Assembly: GCA_917880885.1 (NCBI GenBank)
Contig: OU862912.1
Span: 51,695,117 to 51,759,116 of the forward strand
Length of the DNA: 64,000 bases
Direction: 5' to 3'
Source of the DNA: Limnephilus marmoratus
Lineage: Eukaryota > Arthropoda > Insecta > Trichoptera > Limnephilidae
Shown here: one piece after another, positions 50,085-58,917 of the stretch
Position numbering within the stretch: the stretch's first letter is position 1
How the letters are laid out: every line of letters starts with the position of its first letter
Made by a program: the position numbers and the translations under genes
The notes under the pieces: generated by a model
What the model was told of the DNA's origin: nothing
Seen by the model: only the letters and a program-made list of their open reading frames with translations
The model's database searches: none

Positions 50085-50826
50085 TAGGTTGGCAGAGCAT
50101 CCGCCGCCAAGATCTGGACAATCCTCACCCCATGAAACCGGCCACCCCTTCTAAGTCTCCAAACATGGCGAACCTATGGCAGAGGAGTTGGTTAACAAAT
50201 AAATGGTTCCTAGGGCGGCGGTACCCACACCCGCTTCCCAGATTGAAAGGTCTGCAGCCAGTGAGGCTACGGCATCCCAAATTGGGAAGCGTTTTTTCAA
50301 AACTCAGCTTGAGTAGGAGGTCTAATTTTTCCCGAACCATTTGTTATTTTTTTTTTAATTGCTTTATGTCTATGTGAAAAAAATGAGAAAAAAATATTAT
50401 AAACTTAAATTCAAGAAGATTAACAAATTATAATGTAGATTCAGTTTGACCCAAAACGTTGGATTAAAAAATACGAAATATGTGAAACTAAGTAAATTAT
50501 TTGTTAAATTTTGAAAACAACTAAGGAAATGTTGAAGGCACAAGTTAGTGCGAAGGGGAAGGAAATGGCTAAGTTATTTAGCTATTTAGATCTGGTCACC
50601 AACAATGTCTAAAGCTTCAAGCAAAGTTTCAATTCTGAAACATTTCATTTCATTTTAACATGGTGATACTGAGATCATCTTCAACTCTGGAACTATGCAA
50701 TAATAACATTACAAATACATTAATTGTGCAACAACACGAATTAATTAAATAATGCATATTTGCGCACGTCAGAATTTGAACCCGCGACTTTTATCGAGAT
50801 CCTTAACCCATAACCAGGAAAGTCGT

Positions 50827-51358
50827 CTTGCTATTGCGAAATTGCGGGGAATTGCGGGGAAAAGTGTTAATGCAAAACATTCTATTACGAGATGACTTTC
50901 TCCTTGTTTATTAATGCAATAAAATAAGTCATAGTAACGGGTGTGGAGACGGGAATGGAGAGGCGGGGTGGCCACGTGGTCGCTGGGGAAGACCGCCAAG
51001 TGGGGGCCGGACTAGACTCTGGGAATGTCTTTTCTTTGTGGGTTTTCGTGTATTTACTTTATTTAGAGCTAAAATATTGTATCTCCAATTTTGATTGAAA
51101 ATAAGCCACGTTCGGAAATGGACTAAAACAGACATATATTGTTTCAAATATTAAATTTCCTAAACCCACAGACCCAAAGACTTCCAGGTAATGTTTTTAA
51201 AAACATAGGTATTGTATTCCACAGAATAATTTATAAGCACATATGTTGTATCTCCTTGTTAATATAATTTATCTTTGTTAGCTGAGCGAGTTCTCATTCT
51301 TGAGGTTTTCTTTTTGGCACGAAAAATTGACATGAAAATCGAAAATTTTACGTAAAAT
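50827..51358. other. No recognisable gene
   Basis: A short GC-rich patch (50,940-51,020) has no frame or motif I can name. Confidence 0.35.
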
Positions 51359-51648
51359 CAACCCGTGGCCCGTGACTTTTGGGTGTGCTAGAGTGCTGAT
51401 ATTACAAAAACGGCATTAGTGATGTTGTTGTAGCAGAAAAAAAAAATCTTTTTTTTGAAAATTAGTTTTTTTGTATGAAAAATTTTAGGAAGTTGCAGTT
51501 TGGGCGCACGGATTTCCTGAAAAATCTTCACACAAAAACCGATTTTTGAATAAAAAAAAAAATTTTTTTTTCGCCTACGACAACATTCATAATGCCATTT
51601 TTTTAGTAATAGCATCCTAGCGCACCCAAAAGTCACGAGCCGCCACTG
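51359..51648. mobile_element. hAT-type MITE with long inverted arms
   Basis: The right terminus, read on the minus strand, is CAGTGGCGGCTCGTGACTTT, a typical hAT end; the left is CAACCCGTGGCCCGTGACTT. The arms match for about 90 bp (GTGACTTTTGGGTG.GCTAG, GGCATTA.TGA.TGTTGT). The 8-bp duplication CGTAAAAT flanks it (51,351-51,358; 51,649-51,656). The minus frame of 128 codons is an artefact. Confidence 0.85.
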
Positions 51649-51659
51649 CGTAAAATAGG

Positions 51660-51805
51660 TATTTATGGTTAAAGCCATGTTTCTTACCTTTCTCTTTCCC
51701 ATCTCCTTTCTCTGGCGATACCATTCAGTCTTACAACATACCCCAATTGAGGATGCCATAGTCTCATTGGTCACTGACTCCTGTGAGCAAGGAGCAGTTG
51801 GGAAA
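51660..51805 (+). mobile_element. SINE 3' fragment, short form
   Basis: TTTCCCATCTCCTTTCTCTG, CATTCAGTCTTACAACATAC, CCCAATTGAGGATGCCATAG, TCTCATTGG and GGAGCAGTTGGGA match the end of the copy at 53,983-54,345. Confidence 0.65.
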
Positions 51806-51907
51806 ATAATTAAATAAAAACATAAGTCTACAAGTATTGATTATTATGGTCGTAATTACAGACAATTTACAATTTTATTGAATTTATTAGCGAATTTTAT
51901 TAAACAA

Positions 51908-51935
51908 CTAGTGCAGACCCGTAAAAAATCACGGG
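51908..51935 (-). mobile_element. Possible Helitron 3' terminus
   Basis: On the minus strand CCCGTGATTTTTTACGGG forms a hairpin about 8 bp before GCACTAG, which is followed by T. This is the terminal pattern of Helitrons. The 5' end was not found. Confidence 0.4.
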
Positions 51936-52559
51936 AAATTATATTTTATAATTCCAACGAAGAAACATTAATTAAAATCGTTTTTCGTGAAATGTAATAT
52001 TATAGGTAGGTACTTATTTCATCACTTGTATGATTTTTTCAGACAATCAGATACAATTTTGAAAACGGTCCTTAAATTCAAAGCAAACTAAATTCAGGAA
52101 ACATATAACCGAAGTTTTTTTTTTAATTTTGCTTTAAGTACTGAGTATCAGTAAGGAAAAACAATGAAAAAGTACAAGGGCATTGAAAAAACAATTCAGT
52201 CAAAAGAAAAAAATTATCGGACATCAAAATAATGTATTAAATTATTTTTTTCGTTTAAATCAGGTTTTTGGTAGTATATTAAAAGTAGAACACTTTTTTT
52301 ATAATAAAATTACTATTAAATCAGAGCTTCAATATATACTTAACTAAACAACCATAATATGGAGCTAACACGATTTATACTTCTCAAAACCGAATATATA
52401 TTTTAAAAGCTAACTTGTGAGCTTTCCTTATCATTGTCACTGTTCATTTTGTTCCATTGATATTAAATAACTTTTATTATTTTTAAATTCAGTCCAGCCC
52501 TTCTTAAGCATTGTGTATCTGCGCAGAAATTGCAAATAATAAACGTAAAGGTTCTGCCC
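51936..52559. other. No recognisable feature
   Basis: AT-rich DNA up to the promoter region. Confidence 0.35.
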
Positions 52560-52700
52560 GTGACCTAGCGGAAGGCGTGCCAAAAGCACTCGCGACAACC
52601 GCTCATCGCCACTACCACCGCAGTGGCCGCGCCACCCCGTAGTGCCCTATGGGAGCTGCCATCTTGGAAATAACCAAAAAGCGCGCGAAATACTATCACG
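52560..52700 (+). promoter_or_regulatory. GC-rich TATA-less promoter of a host gene (candidate)
   Basis: In strong contrast to the AT-rich surroundings, this block is CpG-rich and contains GCCATCTTG (52,658-52,666), the YY1/Pho recognition core, and GCGCGAAA (52,683-52,690), the E2F/DP core. Such combinations are typical of broad promoters of widely expressed genes. The first coding exon follows about 370 bp downstream. The transcription start itself is not determinable. Confidence 0.5.
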
Positions 52701-52910
52701 TAAACCTTCACCTAACTTATGTAAATATTTTTTTAATAAAATACGCGAGGCTTCAGTGACGATATCGTGAAAGTTACGAGTGTTTCTACGAAAGCTTATA
52801 AAAATTAAGCTGAAAATTAGTATTTAAAAATAAAAATTGTTTTAGAGAAAAATAATATTTTTAACATTTTTTATTGTATTTAGTCAAAATGTGATAAAGT
52901 TTGTGTAACA

Positions 52911-52976
52911 ATGTTGTATGATGATGTTTTCCACGCTGTTTCGACCAATGTATTTAGTGCCTTTTGGGGATGGTGA
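52911..52976 (+). other. Upstream ORF in candidate 5' UTR
   Basis: A 21-codon frame (MLYDDVFHAVS...) ends 77 nt before the proposed start at 53,054. A minimal ATG-TGA pair lies at 52,889. If the leader is real they could lower translation. No homology is claimed. Confidence 0.3.
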
Positions 52977-53053
52977 CGAGGGTTTTCTGACTTGTTTTGT
53001 AACGTTGTGCCTTAAAAACAGTGAGTTTGGTTAAGTGCCTCTGGAGCTATATT

Positions 53054-53118
53054 ATGGCTAAAAACTCCAGCATCATGAGGATCTTCGGCTTTGTGGGATT
53101 GACATTGCTTTTTACAAG
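53054..53118 (+). CDS. Candidate first coding exon, signal-peptide type
   Basis: The frame starts MAKNSSIM and continues with the hydrophobic stretch IFGFVGLTLLF, then TR at the exon edge, followed by the donor ACAAG|GTTTGT (53,118/53,119). That leaves 21 full codons and a phase-2 junction. The N-terminus looks like a cleavable signal peptide or signal anchor, so the product probably enters the secretory pathway. The second Met (residue 8) could be an alternative start. The protein cannot be identified from a signal peptide alone, and no downstream exon was recognised in the remaining 11 kb, which is mostly repeats; a long first intron would be usual. Confidence 0.5.
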
Positions 53119-53982
53119 GTTTGTTCATTGCGAAAACATATAATTTCTCTTCAGAAACATGATTTATTTACTTATCAAGAAAATCCCCAATGAAATCCGC
53201 TTTTAAATTTCGTTGTCGCACACCGCACGGGCCCTTGAATATGAAAATAGATAAATGTGCAAACTTTTATTACCGCTAGAGAAAAACGCAACGTAGCACA
53301 GCTGAAGTGACATACTTATTGCAAACAGCTTATAAGATTAGGTCTGAGGTCACGAAGACTGTACTGTATTGGTGACAGCCGTTAAGCTGTGATTTTATAA
53401 TTGTAAATAGTTTTACCAGTAGCCAAAGGATAAAGTACTTCATTCAAGTTCACTGTTCAATGTCGATACATCGATAATTACTAGTGACAGATTTAATACT
53501 AGACTCGTGATTCATTACCTATTTAGACGTACAATAACAATAATAAACTCATCTAATTTATGACGTTTTGACGCCGTTTTACTCGCATAATATAACAGAC
53601 TTTTAAAAAAGCTGATTACATCAGAACTTAAATTTTCGAGTGCTTTTTGCTCAACCATCGATATAATATGCCTTAGTGATGGGTCATCAACCTTCTCATG
53701 TAAAGTGGTACAAATAAGTCAGTTACCTATCGTGTAGTCTTTCTTATCAATTATTAACAGAAACTAACCGACAACTTCTGCTGCTTTGTTCTAGATATTC
53801 CGTAGACAGAAAAATCTATGCAAATTTCATAACGTTAGAGTTTGTGTTTTTGTTGCATGCAATCAACATTTCTGATAAGGTTTGCCGCTTTTGAAACTTT
53901 AGTTAATAAAATTAAAACTTTTCTTAAACCAAAGTTTGAAAAATAAACATGTTTAAAAATGACATCAAAATAATTTGTCTTT
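53119..53982. other. Possible first intron, no gene recognised
   Basis: AT-rich, without a domain-bearing frame. If the exon at 53,054 is real, this is the start of its intron. Confidence 0.35.
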
Positions 53983-54345
53983 TTGACGGCCTTCGTAGTC
54001 GAGGAATAAGGCTCTCGACTAGCGATCCGAAGGTCGCGGGTACGAAACCCGACGAGCGCAAACATATTTATTAATTTGTATCATCTCACATTTTACTCAT
54101 TTCAACATAACACATTGTTTATTTGCGAAGCGTTCCGGGTGGAAGATACTCTCAGTATCGGCCTGGTGTAAGACCAACATCAAGAATTCGACCAACATGT
54201 TTAGTAATCAGATCTGAATAGCCAGATACTTCTCCACTTTCCTCTTCCCCATCTCCTTCCCCTTCCCACTACATTCAGCCTCACAAAATACCCTAGTTGG
54301 TGTTGCCATAGTCAATGGCTCCAGACGGGAGCAGTTGGGATTCTT
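53983..54345 (+). mobile_element. SINE with tRNA-like head, short form
   Basis: The head GACGGCCTTCGTAGTCGAGG, AATAAGGCTCTCGACTAGCG, ATCCGAAGGTCGCGGGTACG has a B box GGTACGAAACC inside a 5-bp T stem (CGGGT/ACCCG), with an A-box-like TAGTCGAGGAAT about 40 bp upstream. The body has GGAAGATACTCTCAGTATCG, AGATCTGAATAGCC, CTTCCCCATCTCCTTCCCC, CATTCAGCCTCACAAAATAC and the end ACGGGAGCAGTTGGGATTC. This is the best single copy of the short form. No long poly(A) follows. Confidence 0.75.
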
Positions 54346-54424
54346 ATGCGGTATTTTCATTAAAGAAAAATATCTATCAAAAAAATATAAAAACAGCATA
54401 TAAAAGTGTAACCCGAACTAACAA

Positions 54425-54792
54425 CTGTGACTCCAGTTACTAATATCTACAGCCTGTATGTCAGACGAATATTTACAGCTCATATGTTGAACTAATATCT
54501 ACGAACTTCAGAGTGTTGACTCATATGTGTCCAATAGTCCGATATCCGGGATTTTTACATACATACTTACATAAATTAAGTTTTTTAAACTGCATACGCA
54601 ATATTACGTTATTCCAATATGCTATACATAATTGCAAATCCAACCTCTGCCAGTACTGTAGATATTCGTCAACACTTTGGTTCTCATAGATATTAGTCAA
54701 CAGTTTGAGCTGTAGATATTCGTCAACACTTTGATTCTCATAGATTTTTTCAGTTTTTGAAATTCCTGTAGATATTAGTAGACGCCTCCACA
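54425..54792. mobile_element. Foldback (inverted-arm) element
   Basis: The left arm contains ACTAATATCTACAG, GACGAATATTTACAGCTCA, TGTTGAACTAATATCTACG, and AGTGTTGAC. The right arm, reverse-complemented, contains ACTAATATCTACAG, GACGAATATCTACAGCTCA, TGTTGACTAATATCTATG and AGTGTTGAC. The right arm also has a local 54-bp tandem repeat (GATATTCGTCAACACTTTG at 54,661 and 54,715). No target duplication was identified. The 90-codon minus frame (repeating ENQSVDEYLQ) is a product of this repeat. Confidence 0.7.
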
Positions 54793-54816
54793 ACGGTCCA
54801 CCTCGGTACAGGAATT

Positions 54817-54860
54817 CCCGGTGAGATGAGAATATACTCGTATATTCTCATCTCACCGGG
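54817..54860. repeat. Perfect 20-bp hairpin with 4-nt loop
   Basis: Arms 54,817-54,836 (starting CCCGGTGAGATGAG) and 54,841-54,860 are exact complements around CTCG. The stem is uninterrupted. Confidence 0.95.
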
Positions 54861-55619
54861 TTCTTATATTAATCTATACTGATACCTAATAATATAATAG
54901 ATGATAAATGTATTAATAGTCAATGCAGAATTAAAAAAATACGTATTTTTAAAAATCCTTGTATAATGTGGCTATCGAAGTAAATCCAGGTAAAGACAGA
55001 GTGTTTGTTTTCAAAAAGCTTTATAAATTACACAGTATACATTAAAGTTTGTATCTCCCCGTGTTGGAACTTGAGAATCATATGATTGCCAATTCATCGC
55101 TATTGTCGCAGAGTACTTACTTGCACACTTCTGTGGCGAGAGGAAAAAATGCCCGCCAAGAAAACAAGGTCGAGGGAATCAAGGCTGGCTAACTAAAATA
55201 AATCGACGCCCAGAGAGCATCCGGTAATTGCAGATAGCATCGGAAAATCCGACGCCGATAATCATCGCTTGTTATTTTCGATTTAAAAAACTGACCAAAA
55301 TAAGAAGTCGAATTTTAAAACACAGAAGTTGTACGCTTCGGTATATTTTTTTTGGATATTTTTTTCATTTGTATTTATTTGGTACAATAAATTATATTTT
55401 AAAATATTATTTAATTATGTGAGCCTAACTTTATAATACAAAATTCAATAATATACGAAGTAATAAGATTTAATAAAATAAATAAAGCCGGTAATGAAAT
55501 GAATCGACAAATATTATTAGTGTAGGTATATTATGTTTTATTATTTTAAGTCATGATTTTTTTTAGTACTGCCATTTTTCTTCTTTAATCCGTCTTTTAA
55601 TTTTGTATCTGATTTTTTT
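54861..55619. other. No recognisable feature
   Basis: AT-rich spacer. Confidence 0.35.
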
Positions 55620-56712
55620 TTGGTTTTTCTCAATTTTGTAAGGTGTTGTCCAAGTATGGAGTGAGTACGAATCTCATACAGGCAATTGCGTCTCTGTATG
55701 AGGGAAGCGTTGCGTGTGTGCAACATCACAAAAGGTGTTAAAAAAGGCTGCTTAATGTCACCGTAGTTATTCAATCTATACATGAACGATTGTATGCAAG
55801 AATTGAAAGAGATGGGATTGGGCGTGAAATTGAGTAATCTGAAAGTAGTATGTATGCTGATGATGCGGTGCTGATTTCTAACAGTATGGAAGATCTACAG
55901 TTCTGCAGTCTCTCGTGTCTAGGATGAACGAAGTATGTTTGAAGAATGAGTTAATGATGAATGTAGGTAAGTCTAAAGTCGTGTTGTTTGAAAGAGAGAG
56001 TACGAAAATAATGTGCATCATAATCGTAAATGATGAGTACTTGGAGCAGGTGGATGAGTTTGTGTACTTGGGAAGTGTGTTTACGAGAGATGGGAAGGCT
56101 GAAAGAGATATCGAAAGAATTGTAAATGCAGGCAACTCTATTAATGGAGGACTAAACGCCGTTGGCGCCAACAAAAAACTGCCCAAAGAAGTGAAGTTAG
56201 CCGTCCATACTGGAGTACTGGTACCTACCCTGATGTATGGCAGTGAGGCTTGGAACTGGCAGAGGAAAGATGAAAGTAGACTGAATGCTGTAGAAATGAA
56301 ATCCCTGAGGCGTATGTGTGGTAAAGCCATTGACGATCGTGTGAAAAATATGGAGATCCGCGTAGAATGCAAGGCTGATATAACGTAATGAGTAAGATTA
56401 AGAAAGGGACGCCCAGATGGTTTGGGCATGTGGAGCGAATGAACGAGGAAAGGAGTGTAAGGAGAATATATGACGCAAATGTGAATGGTAGAAGAAGTCG
56501 GGGACGCCCGAGGAAGACATGGCACGATCAAGTGAATCAGATACTTGAGTCGGACCATGTAAAGAGTCGGAATAATAGAAGACCATGTTTGAGACGATGC
56601 ATGAATGTGAACGAGGCAAAGAGTGTGTGTCAAGATCGAGTTGTTTGCTCCTCTCTGCCTACCCCTGCGGAAAATGGCATGATGGTTAGTTAGTTAGTTA
56701 GTTGTCTAACTT
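55620..56712 (+). pseudogene. RTE-like RT pseudogene with (GTTA)n tail
   Basis: Pieces in successive frames give SLYEGSVACV (pre-motif B), YADDAVLISNSMEDLQ (motif C with the catalytic Asp pair, near 55,852), then the frame 55,915-56,388 (EYLEQVDEFVYLGSVFTRDG, TLMYGSEAWNWQRKDE) and, after a one-base frameshift at 56,386-56,390, the frame 56,388-56,693 (RWFGHVERMNEE, GRRSRGRPRKTWHDQVNQI). It ends with GATGGTTAGTTAGTTAGTTA. The endonuclease and N-terminal palm are missing. It serves as the uninterrupted reference for the split copy at 29.4-33.0 kb. Confidence 0.85.
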
Positions 56713-56892
56713 GTCTGTTAATGATAGTTTGTTTCTGTTGAAATCTGTTTTTTTGTTTAAAAATTTTGTTTAGTAGTGTTTTTGTGTTACGTATAATTGA
56801 CGTATGTAGTACTTCAAACAAGTTGAATATTTGGTCAGCCATTCTATATGTTTTAAGTATTGAATATGGTTTTCAGGGGTCTACGTAAATTG
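56713..56892. other. Spacer
   Basis: T-rich spacer, no feature. Confidence 0.3.
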
Positions 56893-57080
56893 ACCGAATT
56901 GCAATTTTTCGAAATCAATTTTTCGAATTCAATTGTTCGAAATGCAATTTTTCGAACTTCAATTTTTCGAAAACATATTTTTCGAACATCAATTGACCGA
57001 AACATTAGTTTTTAGAATTAATATAAGTATATATACAGATAGTACAAGAGTATTTTATTATAGGATTGACAATATCAACT

Positions 57081-57103
57081 AACCTAACCTAACCTAACAG
57101 TAT
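57081..57103 (+). repeat. Short (CCTAA)n telomere-type run
   Basis: AACCTAACCTAACCTAAC matches the insect telomere repeat TTAGG (minus strand) for about four units. It lies inside the foldback element. Confidence 0.7.
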
Positions 57104-57194
57104 CTCGTTAGTCATAACTGTCATAAGTATGCGAAATACATTTTTTAAAAGTTGATTAACAAATTCGACAAATATGTCTTTCGGCCAATTGCTA

Positions 57195-57635
57195 CGTGTT
57201 TTCGATATTATTTTATAGAATTGAAGCATGGACGCTTACTGAATAACTAATTAGGTGACTTGAGGCATTCGAGATGTGGATCTGCAGAAGAATACTTAAA
57301 ATAAGCTGGATGGACAGGGTTACGAATGAAGATGTTATGGTTCAGATGAATATAGAAAAAGAAGTTATTAAAACTATAAAAAACCGAAAACTTCAATGTC
57401 TTGGACATGTGATGAGGTATCCAGAGAAGTATAAGATCTTGGATCTCTTAATGCAGGGAAAGATTGCCGGAAGACGGGGCCCTGGAAGAAGGAGAACCTC
57501 ATGGCTGAAAAACCTGAGGCAGTGGTTAGGCCAGAAGAGCAGTTCCGGGCTGAGGAAACCAAATAGCCAAAGCCGCTTAGCCAACATGAAGCCAACGTCC
57601 GTTGAACGGACAGATAGCAAGAAGAAGAAGAAGAA
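57195..57635 (+). pseudogene. RTE-like RT fragment with (AAG)n tail and 12-bp TSD
   Basis: The frame 57,274-57,660 reads MWICRRILKISWMDRVTNED, KNRKLQCLGHVMRYPEKY and GRRGPGRRRTSWLKNLRQW, the C-terminal domain of an RTE-type RT different from the other two families here. It ends in a GAAGAAGAAGAAG tail. GGCCAATTGCTA occurs directly before (57,183-57,194) and after (57,636-57,647), a 12-bp target duplication. An upstream in-frame stop (after WTLTE) and 5' truncation make it dead. Confidence 0.85.
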
Positions 57636-57716
57636 GGCCAATTGCTATTCGAAAAATTAGACTTTCGAAAAACTGAAATTCGAATAATTGATGTCGATAA
57701 ATTGAATTCGAAAACA

Positions 57717-58222
57717 AGTCTGCTCCTGGTTTTCTGTGCAATTTCCGTATAACCGATTGCTGAGTTTGTTTCTCCTCCCCTAAAGATGTTTCATGTTCTA
57801 TTATTGATTGACAAAGGGCGAAATATATTGTTTTTAACTTTAAATATGTGTCTCATGTTTAGAAAAAAGTGTACAACGTAACGTATATTTTAATTTCTAA
57901 GCCGCGTTATTTTTTGGGAAAAGGGGTGTTATTTTTCAACAAAACTGGTGGTAATTTGTGACAAAAGTGATAAGATGTCTTTTTGTTATTTTGAAGCGTA
58001 TATGATTATATTTTTTTAACGCAAAATGAATGACAGTATCTACGCGGCGTTTTCGAAATTAAGTTAGCTGCATTCCAATTGATAGATATTAAAGTATGTC
58101 AATCTATAAACAAAAATAAATTAATATTACTCTCATATAATACTCTAACTCCATCAGCTCGTAGGGCTTTGAAGCAAAGAATGGACGGTTACCTCGAGAG
58201 TGTTTTCTCTTGGGGTAAAAAT
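57717..58222. other. No recognisable feature
   Basis: AT-rich; its last bases AAAT may be the target duplication of the LTR element. Confidence 0.35.
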
Positions 58223-58905
58223 TATAACGTAAATACTCGTATTTGGTTAACCTCGTGGTATTTAAATGTGTGAATCGACATCTTACTGTCAGAATGGAAT
58301 ATTGAGGTTATGAAAGTTAAATCTTGTAGTAAGGTAATGCTAAGCTCAGGGTAGGTAAGACATGTGAATATGGTAATCAATACTAAATGAAATTAAAGGC
58401 TATAAAGGGAATATAATATTTAATCATAAATACAAGGTTTGATCAACAAAAGAGACTCTAAATAAATTAAATGATTATACTCAGGGTATGGTGACTGCTC
58501 CAAGAAAACAGTGCATATTGTATCATAAGTTGCTTCTAAGATTGAAAGATGGAAGGCGCCAGTCGTTTATTAAAATTGCCCTAGAACTATTAAACGACAA
58601 ATAGTCTGTTAAATTATGTATGAGAAAACCAATGAAAATATAATAACGATACGTGATTGATAATTCCCATGAGGTCTGTGAATCTGTGAGATCTTCTGCC
58701 CGTCGAGTTTCTGTCAGGATCCACATGCCGTCGGCCGTCTCACAAGTCGCCTGGAATCAAACTGAAGTACTACTGTGCCCGCGGCGCTCTCGAACTTTGC
58801 GAAGCATGGGCACCAACCTCGGAATACAGATGGCTTGTAATGCTGCCAACCACACTGGTCGAATCCATTGAGCATTATAGTGTCTTAGCGGTTCTTACCG
58901 CTACA
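58223..58905 (-). repeat. 3' LTR (left copy)
   Basis: Same length as the right LTR. The frames of 67 and 72 codons in the two copies are identical, showing that most of the LTR pair has no differences. The LTR begins (minus strand) with the hairpin AGCGGT-AAGA-ACCGCT. Confidence 0.9.
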
Positions 58906-58917
58906 TTACCCCTCCAC
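58906..58917 (-). other. Polypurine tract
   Basis: Minus-strand GGTGGAGGGGTAA just upstream of the left LTR. Its place on this side fixes the element's orientation. Confidence 0.7.

Larger units (their letters stand above)
48735..50826 (-). mobile_element. Composite long SINE, near full length with two insertions
   Basis: In minus-strand order: tRNA-like head (50,759-50,826; GACGACTTTCCTGGTTATGG, B box GGTTCAAATTC), AATTAATTCGTGTTGTTGC body, GAAGATGATCTCAGTATCAC, TTTGCTTGAAGCTTTAGAC, the AGATCTAAATAG and CCTTCCCCTTC blocks, CCCAATTTGGGATGCCGTAG, GGTGTGGGTACCGCCGCCC, GGCGGCGGATGCTC (50,085), then after a gap GGCGGGCCGGATTTG to GGACACATTGATCC (49,460-49,285), and after a second gap the 3' stem-loop (48,760-48,800) and an A run. 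Subtracting the two gaps leaves roughly 1.1 kb. Confidence 0.65.
56893..57716. mobile_element. Foldback element with TTTTTCGAA repeat arms
   Basis: The left arm (56,893-57,003) has seven diverged copies of CAATTTTTCGAA or GACCGAA-type units. The right arm (57,645-57,716) has the complementary ATTCGAAAAA/TTCGAAAAACTG units, so the arms are inverted. An RTE fragment is inserted inside. Outer boundaries are approximate. Confidence 0.6.

Noticed and set aside
53983..54062. Functional tRNA gene
   Set aside because: The B box and T stem are good but the acceptor stem and anticodon arm are not convincing, and a SINE body follows directly.
55878..56633. 251-codon minus-strand frame
   Set aside because: Antisense shadow of the RTE-like pseudogene at 55,620-56,712.
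57081..57103. True telomere or subtelomere
   Set aside because: Only about four CCTAA units, inside a mobile element; not enough to claim chromosome-end location.
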